A stretch of DNA of 29,086 nucleotides, taken from contig JABDJE010000262.1 in the NCBI GenBank assembly GCA_013002625.1, positions 1 through 29,086 of the forward strand, in the 5' to 3' direction. The notes under the pieces are model-generated. The model saw only the letters and a program-made list of their open reading frames with translations. It made no database searches and was not told the DNA's origin. Made by a program: the position numbers and the translations under genes. Origin of the DNA: Saprospiraceae bacterium. GTDB taxonomy: Bacteria; Bacteroidota; Bacteroidia; Chitinophagales; Saprospiraceae. Shown here piece after piece: positions 22,933-29,086 of the stretch (positions are counted from its first letter, which is position 1; every line of letters starts with the position of its first letter).

Positions 22933-23757
22933 TTATTTGAGGTATATCGTAGCAGCTTGCAATACCTCTCCTCCATTTGAAGATGAGGTCACAAATGCAA
23001 CAATTTCCATATTCTCAGGAATCCACTCCCCATTTAACTCATCGGGTACCGTATATTGATAAGTTCTGTTAATAATTTCGTTAGCAGTAATATCCGTAGT
23101 GAGTACATCCCCATTTAATTGAGTTAATATGTCTTTTAGAACATGGTTGTGCTCATAATCGGGAATTGTTCGATTTACATCATCTTGAGGATCGATCAGA
23201 TGGCTTTCAGTTATTGATACATGAACCTGAAGTTCACCTGCAAGAGCTATTATGGCTTTAACCCCGACATTTATAGTAGCAGTTCTGGTATCTTCATCGA
23301 ATGAACTGTCCAGAAAAATAGCCAATTGCTGAGGTTTTAATAACTCCTGCTCTACCATAGATGGCCAAAGGTCCCGACTTGTATTAGATACATGGTCTTG
23401 CCCAGAGAAGAGTACTCTGTTAATTGCAGCCGCTGGCTTTCCAAAAAAAGGTTTCAGGCTTTCTTCCAGGTCAATGGCATCATCATTTCTAAAGTCGTAT
23501 TTACTATCATCTTTGGGCTTGGTTTGATTCAGCCCATGCACGCCATAGGTAACGACGTTACCATCAAACTCATCCAAAATAAAATTGATAACTGCTATGC
23601 CTGCAGGACAGTTGGGACACGATACACCCGTTAACTCTTCAACAAGAACTACCCTACCCGTCTCAGGTGCCGTAAATTCAGGAACAATTACAGCTTGTTC
23701 CTCACATCCTGTACTTAAGATTATTATGATTACCAGAAGTTGAAATACTTTCTTCAT
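22933..23757 (-). CDS. Omp28-related outer-membrane lipoprotein
   Basis: This 274-residue protein has a lipoprotein signal (hydrophobic core, lipobox L-S-T-G-C with C18 as the lipidated residue). The N-terminal part reads V-L-V-E-E-L-T-G-V-S-C-P-N-C-P-A-G, a thioredoxin-like strand followed by a C47-P-N-C50 motif, as in Omp28-related proteins of Bacteroidota. A cis-proline region, F-G-K-P-A-A-A-I-N-R, follows. The rest is beta-rich. It is likely anchored at the cell surface or in the periplasm; a redox or adhesin role has been suggested for relatives but not established. It lies directly after a DUF6029-type gene, separated by 11 bases, a pairing common in this phylum. Confidence 0.85.
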   Translation of the reverse strand: MKKVFQLLVIIIILSTGCEEQAVIVPEFTAPETGRVVLVEELTGVSCPNCPAGIAVINFILDEFDGNVVTYGVHGLNQTKPKDDSKYDFRNDDAIDLEESLKPFFGKPAAAINRVLFSGQDHVSNTSRDLWPSMVEQELLKPQQLAIFLDSSFDEDTRTATINVGVKAIIALAGELQVHVSITESHLIDPQDDVNRTIPDYEHNHVLKDILTQLNGDVLTTDITANEIINRTYQYTVPDELNGEWIPENMEIVAFVTSSSNGGEVLQAATIYLK

Positions 23758-23768
23758 TATTCTTTAAT

Positions 23769-25457
23769 TTAAAATGAGGAATTAACAGTGAAATTGAATC
23801 CTGAGAATGCAGGCTCCAAACGACAAATTCCTCCGTTACAAACAATTCCTTCTACCTGCTTGATATAAGATAGACTAAATCTATTGGCTTTATGGGTATA
23901 ATATATATCAAATCGCGGGAAGTGTAAACTCTGTTTTTCACCATCCACCACAGCTGAGTTTTTGCCCGGTACGGTGTTATACATATCCGATACTACAAAT
24001 GACCAGTGCGGTGCCATCGCATACTCAACCAGGATGAAAAACCAATTACCGTAATCCTGCTTAAATCCGGCCTTTTCATCATCCCCAACAAACATGTATT
24101 GTGTTTCGACCCGAATTGATTTCTTACGATCAATTTTATAGAGGAAATCGATATAAGGGACAAAGCTTTCCAACAGAGGAACTTCTGGCTTCACTTCATA
24201 TACCTCCTGGTTATATTGTAAGGACTGAACTCCTGTTTTAATCTGCCATTTAGTTTTGTATTTATAGAATATCTCTGTATAAATCTCTCTGTATAATCTA
24301 TCACCATCCAGTGTCTCAATACTTGAGTAATTAATTGCAGCCCCAAACTTTCGGCTGAAACGATATTTCAGATCGATTTGATATGCTTGTTCGCTCAGCA
24401 GCTGTGTCGCTGGCGAATATCTTGCATTCAACCGGTAAGTATTCTGCCTGTTCATTGGTGGAATAAAACCAATTAAACCTCTTAAAAGGCGTTGATGTGG
24501 ATTGGCGCGAAAATCGAAGTTCTCTGTTCTCTTACCTTCTACGGTCACACCAAGCCCTCCCCCTGCATAACTTAGACTGGAATAAATTACCGAACCGGAT
24601 TCGCGAACATACTTACCGAATGTGGTCGCTCCTGAAGCTTCTGTCTTTAACGCATTTGGATCGAAAAATACTTCTGATGATTTGTGGGCATATTCACCAT
24701 ACCAGCTTATCGGGCCTGCCGAAAGTGTATTGAAAATACTAAATGCATATGTGTTGTAGATTGGTTCCAATCTGTCAACGTCCTGATAGTTCTTTACGAT
24801 ATCAACAACCAAATCTACGGACTCATCGTCAAGGGTATTGCTGACAATTCCAATTCCCGGTGCAAGCGTAAATGCTTTTTCTTCTGTGGATAGATCAATA
24901 TACCCTTCAAGTGATGCGCCTTTAACCACAGCATCATATTCATCAAATAAAAATCGTTGTCTTCCCGTGAATCCCTTGATGGCCCAGTTGTCAGAAATAT
25001 CATAAATCAATCTGGCTCCGTATAGTGCATTATCGATCAACAGTGGCCTTTCTTCATACGCCCTATAGATAATACCACTTCCAATCTGATCGTAAATATA
25101 TCCTACTCTGATATCCAGTTTGTTAATCTTTTTAGCGATATGCCATCTTCCTATCCCTTCTTCGGTATAGGAATCATTGGGATTAAGTAGATTGGAATTA
25201 TTAAACATATCAAAACGTAATCCCAGATCAAATCCATTGAAACTGTATCCAAGGTCCAACCAGGACTGTGCTCCAAATAATTGATTATCATATTGCGGGA
25301 TATTGGCTGCTCCAATTAATGAATCCCTAATAAAAAAGTTTGCACTCGATTGGAATCCGCCAGAAAAACTTCCGGTGTCCTGATTATAAGCAGGCAAATG
25401 AATGCATAGCATTATGATCACGATGAGTAATGTGGTTTGTTTTAATAGTCTAGTCAC
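23769..25457 (-). CDS. DUF6029-like outer-membrane protein
   Basis: This 562-residue protein has an export signal (T-T-L-L-I-V-I-I-M-L-C-I-H-L-P-A-Y) at the N-terminus. The mature part is made of many amphipathic beta strands (for example W-L-D-L-G-Y-S-F-N-G-F-D-L-G-L-R-F-D; L-D-I-R-V-G-Y-I-Y-D-Q-I-G-S-G). They end in a C-terminal aromatic strand (F-N-F-T-V-N-S-S-F), typical of an outer-membrane barrel. The early G-Y-I-Y-D-Q-I-G-S-G-I-I-Y-R-A-Y-E-E-R segment and the pairing with an Omp28-like gene match proteins annotated DUF6029. The substrate is unknown. The start is GTG at 25455–25457. The two genes appear to form an operon. Confidence 0.78.
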   Translation of the reverse strand: MTRLLKQTTLLIVIIMLCIHLPAYNQDTGSFSGGFQSSANFFIRDSLIGAANIPQYDNQLFGAQSWLDLGYSFNGFDLGLRFDMFNNSNLLNPNDSYTEEGIGRWHIAKKINKLDIRVGYIYDQIGSGIIYRAYEERPLLIDNALYGARLIYDISDNWAIKGFTGRQRFLFDEYDAVVKGASLEGYIDLSTEEKAFTLAPGIGIVSNTLDDESVDLVVDIVKNYQDVDRLEPIYNTYAFSIFNTLSAGPISWYGEYAHKSSEVFFDPNALKTEASGATTFGKYVRESGSVIYSSLSYAGGGLGVTVEGKRTENFDFRANPHQRLLRGLIGFIPPMNRQNTYRLNARYSPATQLLSEQAYQIDLKYRFSRKFGAAINYSSIETLDGDRLYREIYTEIFYKYKTKWQIKTGVQSLQYNQEVYEVKPEVPLLESFVPYIDFLYKIDRKKSIRVETQYMFVGDDEKAGFKQDYGNWFFILVEYAMAPHWSFVVSDMYNTVPGKNSAVVDGEKQSLHFPRFDIYYTHKANRFSLSYIKQVEGIVCNGGICRLEPAFSGFNFTVNSSF

Positions 25458-25543
25458 AGTAGAGAAATTATCCGCACAATATATAAACTTAATAGTATAA
25501 TTAGCTGTACGGACGGAAAGGTCCTTGAAGACAAATCAGAACG

Positions 25544-26071
25544 TTACTCTTCAATAAAGACCCCAAAACTCATATCGAGACGCGCATCAAAGGTAGAAGG
25601 CGGGAATCGTCTTAGTTCAAGTCGAACTTCAACGATCAATTTATCTTTTAACAAATAATCACTTACATCCGGAATATTGCTAAAAAGTTGGATTTCAGTC
25701 TTGGAACCCCCAGGTACAAATTCACGGTAGAAAATTTCAGTTCGTTTGTTGAAATCATCCGGATCAACAAGATAAACATTGACATCATTAATAAAATCCA
25801 AATCGATATTCGAATTAAACTTTGGATATAATAAAGCTCTGTCTGACACAACCTGCATGATATCCTCCTCGGTAAAATTCAAATTATCTAATTGAGTTCT
25901 TAGCGTTACGGGCACATTTTGATTGACAAAATAATGTGCCTCGATAGTATTCAAGCCTAACGTAATTCTAAAATCTGTGAAAGTATCTACATTAAACACC
26001 GCATCCGTTGAGCCGCATGAAAGCAGACCACAAATGATAAGACTTGTAAACAGGTACTTAAGTTTTTTCAT
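25544..26071 (-). CDS. Lipoprotein of unknown function
   Basis: This 175-residue protein starts at the ATG at 26069–26071, which puts a lipoprotein signal at the N-terminus (M-K-K-L-K-Y-L-F-T-S-L-I-I-C-G-L-L-S-C, lipidated Cys at position 19). An upstream ATG at 26159–26161 would add 30 residues and run into the divergent gene, so I reject it. The mature part is mixed, with strands such as I-T-L-G-L-N-T-I-E-A-H-Y-F-V and a C-terminal R-L-D-M-S-F-G-V-F. No known domain is recognised. It lies 86 bases before the DUF6029-like gene on the same strand and diverges from the GCS2–CBS gene; the link to either is unproven. Confidence 0.7.
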   Translation of the reverse strand: MKKLKYLFTSLIICGLLSCGSTDAVFNVDTFTDFRITLGLNTIEAHYFVNQNVPVTLRTQLDNLNFTEEDIMQVVSDRALLYPKFNSNIDLDFINDVNVYLVDPDDFNKRTEIFYREFVPGGSKTEIQLFSNIPDVSDYLLKDKLIVEVRLELRRFPPSTFDARLDMSFGVFIEE

Positions 26072-26139
26072 GATATCGCCTCTATAACTCCTAAAAGTGG
26101 CATAATATTTCGATATTAATAACAAATTACATTGTAAGC

Positions 26140-28077
26140 ATGGGGACGCAATCGGTATCATCCTTCATTGATAAAGAACAAAGGCAAAAATTTATTCGAT
26201 CCTTACTAAATGACATCAGGTCATTGGAATATATGTTGGATCATGATTGGTTTGAATCAGGCATTACAAGGTTTGGAGCAGAGCTCGAAATGGTGCTTGT
26301 GGACAAAAAGACCTTGAAGCCTACGAATATCGCCATGGACGTCATTGAAAAAATGGCAAAACACAAATGGGTTGAAACAGAAATAGCACAGTTTAATCTT
26401 GAGATCAATCTGACACCACGTGAAATGAAAGCCAATCAGTTTTCATTGATGGAAAAAGAAATTCAATCACGATTAAGAATCCTCGACAAGGAATTAACCA
26501 AATTCGATTCAACTTACATTCTTACTGGAATCCTACCCACGCTTCAGAAATACCATCTTGGGATGGATAATCTTACACCGAAGAAGCGTTATTTCATGCT
26601 TATGGAGGCATTAAAGCAACTGCGCCTTAATAAGGATTTTGAACTGAAGATATTTGGTATCGATGAATTATTTGTAAAACATGACTCCCCTTTTCTTGAG
26701 GCGGCCAATACAAGTTGGCAGGTTCATTTGCAGGTGGAAGCCGCTGACTATGTAAATACATACAATGTAGCCCAGCTATTGGCGAGCCCTGCAATCTCAG
26801 TTGCTGCCAATTCGCCAATTGTATTTGGGAAAAGGCTGTGGCATGAATCCCGCATTGCTATGTTTGAACAAGCCCTTGATACACGTTCTACCCATGAGCA
26901 TATGCGTGAACAAAGTACACGTGTATCATTTGGACGTGATTGGATTGATGAATCAATTCTGGATGTATACAAAGAAGATATAGCCCGCTTCAAGGTATTA
27001 CTAAGTTCGGAGGTTGAAGAAGATTCGTGGGATCTAATTTTAAAAGGTAAAACCCCAAAACTGGAGTCCTTACTGGTCCATAATGGCACAGTATATCGAT
27101 GGAATCGGCCTCAATTTGGTATCAGCCCAAATGGCAAACCTCACCTTAGAATTGAAAACAGAGTCATGGCTGCAGGGCCAACTGTTCCTGATCAAATGGC
27201 AAATGCTGTCTTCTGGTTAGGTATGATGAAGGGTATGTGCGCTCAATATGATGATATCAGAAAGAAAATTGACTTTTCAGACCTCCGGGATAATTTTGGG
27301 CGCGCAGCCAGATTTGGTCTGGAAGCGGAGTTTACCTGGTTCAAAGGCAAAAAAATACACGTTACTGAATTAATTAAAAAGGAGTTGTTGCCATTAGCCA
27401 AGGAAGGTCTCAAATCTTGCAATATTAACAGCGAGGATATTGATCGTTACCTCGGAATTATCAGAGACCGTGTGAATAAGAAAACCAATGGCGCCATTTG
27501 GATGCTTCAATCTTTTAGTCAGATTAGGAAAGGCGGTGTCTCAAAAGACGAAACACTGTCCGTTTTAACCCATTCAATTATGAAGAATCAGAAAACCAAT
27601 ACCCCAGTTCATAAATGGAAAAAAGCAGATATAAAAGATCTTATTGAATATCAGCCACTTCAATTAAAGGTTTCGGAATTTATGCAAACCGATGTTTTCA
27701 CAGTTGAAAAAGACGATATCATTGAGTTGGTGGGTGAATTGATGGACTGGAGAAAAATAAGGTATATGCCAGTTGAAGACAAGAAAGGCAATCTGGAAGG
27801 ATTGGTCACCTCAAGATTAATTTCCAGGGAATTATTAAAAATTATCAGGGATCCAAAATCCAAACCAGCTACAGTGGGAGATATTATGATAACAAAACCG
27901 ATCACCATTCATCATGATGCAAGTATTATGGATGCCATGAAACTTATGCGCAAAAATAAGATAGGCGCTCTACCCGTTGTACAAAAGAAGGCTTTGGTTG
28001 GTGTGATTACAGAAACAGATTTCTTACAGATTACATCCAGCTTATTAGAGCGGCTTCATTACAAGAAAAAAGCGTAG
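26140..28077 (+). CDS. GCS2-like carboxylate-amine ligase fused to CBS pair
   Basis: This 645-residue protein has two parts. The first ~480 residues match the glutamate–cysteine ligase family 2 fold (YbdK/GCS2 type): F-G-A-E-L-E-M near 45–51, L-E-I-N-L-T-P near 87–93, Q-V-H-L-Q-V near 193–198 and the later R-I-E-N-R. Acidic and basic residues of the ATP/metal site are visible, but the substrates cannot be told. The C-terminal ~135 residues are two CBS motifs (about 511–565, E-F-M-Q-T-D-V…Y-M-P-V, and 582–636, D-I-M-I-T-K-P…G-A-L-P-V-V), usual binders of adenine nucleotides. Nucleotide control of ligase activity is inferred. It is followed four bases later by a small membrane-anchored protein. 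Confidence 0.85.
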   Translation: MGTQSVSSFIDKEQRQKFIRSLLNDIRSLEYMLDHDWFESGITRFGAELEMVLVDKKTLKPTNIAMDVIEKMAKHKWVETEIAQFNLEINLTPREMKANQFSLMEKEIQSRLRILDKELTKFDSTYILTGILPTLQKYHLGMDNLTPKKRYFMLMEALKQLRLNKDFELKIFGIDELFVKHDSPFLEAANTSWQVHLQVEAADYVNTYNVAQLLASPAISVAANSPIVFGKRLWHESRIAMFEQALDTRSTHEHMREQSTRVSFGRDWIDESILDVYKEDIARFKVLLSSEVEEDSWDLILKGKTPKLESLLVHNGTVYRWNRPQFGISPNGKPHLRIENRVMAAGPTVPDQMANAVFWLGMMKGMCAQYDDIRKKIDFSDLRDNFGRAARFGLEAEFTWFKGKKIHVTELIKKELLPLAKEGLKSCNINSEDIDRYLGIIRDRVNKKTNGAIWMLQSFSQIRKGGVSKDETLSVLTHSIMKNQKTNTPVHKWKKADIKDLIEYQPLQLKVSEFMQTDVFTVEKDDIIELVGELMDWRKIRYMPVEDKKGNLEGLVTSRLISRELLKIIRDPKSKPATVGDIMITKPITIHHDASIMDAMKLMRKNKIGALPVVQKKALVGVITETDFLQITSSLLERLHYKKKA

Positions 28078-28081
28078 CGTT

Positions 28082-28444
28082 ATGAAAAAACTGCTTCTGG
28101 GTCTTGGAGTATTTCTATTCTTCTTACTGGGTATTATATTAAGGCCAGTGCCAAGCCCAACTGCAGAAAATACTTTTACATTAACCGATAAGGTTGTAAG
28201 AGTTTTTGAAGGCCCATGCAACGATATCGTATTTCAATTAAATTCAGGTGACAAGTATGCTTACATTAATCGAGGATTGGAATTAGGACTGGATATTGAA
28301 GTATTAAACCAACAGTTAAAAGGCAAAGAAACCCACTTTAAATTGATAAAGCACTGGACGCCTTTGGATTGGAATAATTCTTCAGAATCAATTGCAGCCA
28401 TTGAAACCGATCAGGGAGAAGTTTTGTACCATGTAATTAATTAG
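28082..28444 (+). CDS. Small membrane-anchored or exported protein, unknown
   Basis: This 120-residue protein has an N-terminal hydrophobic segment (about 3–22, K-L-L-L-G-L-G-V-F-L-F-F-L-L-G-I-I-L) that is either an uncleaved anchor or a signal peptide. The rest is a small soluble domain with D-K-V-V-R-V-F-E-G-P-C-N-D-I and a Lys/His-containing middle (H-F-K-L-I-K-H-W-T-P-L-D-W). No family is recognised. It starts four bases after the GCS2–CBS stop and its stop overlaps the end of the convergent reductase gene by eight bases. Shared transcription with the ligase gene is likely. Confidence 0.65.
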   Translation: MKKLLLGLGVFLFFLLGIILRPVPSPTAENTFTLTDKVVRVFEGPCNDIVFQLNSGDKYAYINRGLELGLDIEVLNQQLKGKETHFKLIKHWTPLDWNNSSESIAAIETDQGEVLYHVIN

Positions 28445-29086
28445 TTGAAATGGTGGATCGAACATGGTCTACAATCATTTTCCCATGATCCCGAGTATTC
28501 TCAATGAATAATGCACTTGTATTTAATCCTGAGACAACAACGCCAGCCAAATACAATCCTTCCATGCTGGATTCAAGTGTATCAGGGTGACACACCGGTC
28601 TCTGACCTTCGCCTTTTTCAAAAGCTAATCCTATTTGTTGTAAAAATTCGTAGTCAGGCTTGTATCCTGTCATGGCCAAGACGTAATCATTAGTTATTTC
28701 TACCTGACCCTCTGGTGTCTCAATAATTACTGAGCCCTGTTTAATCTCGACCAACTTTGAATTAAAATATGCCTTTATTGATCCCTCCTTTATTCTATTT
28801 TCAATGTTTGGCAGTATCCAATATTTAACTTTTTGATATAACTGCGATTCCCTGACAACCATGGTTACATCTGCCCCTTTTTGCCAGGTCTCCAGGGCTA
28901 CATCGCATGCTGAATTTGCTGCACCAACAACAATGACTTTTCGTCCTATATAAGGATGCGCATCATCATAATAATGCTTGACTTTAGGCAAAGATTCTCC
29001 AGCCACATTCAACATCCGTGGATTGTCATAGTAGCCGGTAGCAATTACTACCTTTCTGGAATTCAAGGCATCCTGCCCCTCAATAG
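28437..29086 (-). CDS. ypdA: YpdA-type FAD/NAD(P)H thiol-disulfide reductase, partial
   Basis: The gene runs off the right edge, so its N-terminus with the FAD-binding G-x-G-x-x-G is missing. The visible ~216 residues contain V-V-I-A-T-G-Y-Y-D-N-P, the second nucleotide-binding motif V-V-G-A-A-N-S-A-C-D-V-A-L-E, Y-W-I-L-P-N-I-E-N-R and the C-terminal Y-L-A-G-V-V-V-S-G-L-N-T. These match the YpdA (Bdr) branch of the thioredoxin-reductase-like flavoproteins, which reduce bacillithiol disulfides. No CxxC is visible in this part, as expected for that branch. An internal TTG at 29064–29066 is not a start; the frame stays open to the window end. The nearby GCS2-like ligase suggests, but does not show, a shared thiol context. 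Confidence 0.8.
   Translation of the reverse strand, partial: IEGQDALNSRKVVIATGYYDNPRMLNVAGESLPKVKHYYDDAHPYIGRKVIVVGAANSACDVALETWQKGADVTMVVRESQLYQKVKYWILPNIENRIKEGSIKAYFNSKLVEIKQGSVIIETPEGQVEITNDYVLAMTGYKPDYEFLQQIGLAFEKGEGQRPVCHPDTLESSMEGLYLAGVVVSGLNTSALFIENTRDHGKMIVDHVRSTISTN

Noticed and set aside
26072..26161. Upstream start for the 175-residue lipoprotein
   Set aside because: The added 30 residues would hide the lipoprotein signal and overlap the divergent GCS2–CBS gene.

Overview
This window reads as chromosomal DNA of a Bacteroidota species, probably a marine or environmental member of the Cytophagales/Saprospirales type; the sequence alone does not fix the family. The reasons are the gene order pheT–small coiled-coil gene–zapA–rny, an ATP synthase operon atpBEFHAG without atpDC, an Omp28-like lipoprotein beside a DUF6029-type outer-membrane protein, LytTR/histidine-kinase signalling, and promoter boxes of the Bacteroidota type (TAnnTTTG with an upstream TTG). 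No tRNA, rRNA, insertion sequence, phage gene or CRISPR array was found. Almost all genes lie on the minus strand.

Layout. 1–1117: a MarC-family membrane protein and a small membrane protein, both on the plus strand. 1118–1327: a non-coding patch with a G-quadruplex-type motif, a perfect palindrome and tandem copies of a 37-bp unit; a related patch lies at 4271–4370. 1328–4174 (minus): a small membrane protein and an XRE regulator behind a promoter that contains a palindrome, then a secreted protein of unknown function and a YdeI/DUF1905-type protein. 4433–8882 (minus): a four-gene cassette in which a LytS-type kinase and a LytTR response regulator sit between two paralogous secreted proteins, each built of three internal repeats. 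9158–9727 (plus): a small outer-membrane barrel-like protein. 9902–12529 (minus): a secreted amidohydrolase and the tRNA methylthiotransferase MtaB.

12637–17855 (minus): the F1Fo ATP synthase genes atpB, E, F, H, A, G, behind a near-consensus Bacteroidota promoter with a perfect palindrome in the leader. Subunit a carries a signal peptide and a very His/Asp-rich N-terminal segment. The conserved N-terminus of atpA is present, but no ATG, GTG or TTG is available to start it; the only well-placed candidate is ATA, three bases after the atpH stop. 18126–22876 (minus): rny, zapA, a small coiled-coil protein and pheT. 22933–25457 (minus): an Omp28-like lipoprotein and a DUF6029-like protein. 25544–26071 (minus): a lipoprotein of unknown function.

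26140–28444 (plus): a GCS2-like carboxylate-amine ligase fused to a CBS pair, and a small membrane-anchored protein. The window ends inside a YpdA-type flavoprotein reductase on the minus strand. The best candidates for undescribed biology are the kinase/regulator cassette with its paralogous repeat proteins, the missing canonical atpA start, and the palindromic/G-rich repeat patches.
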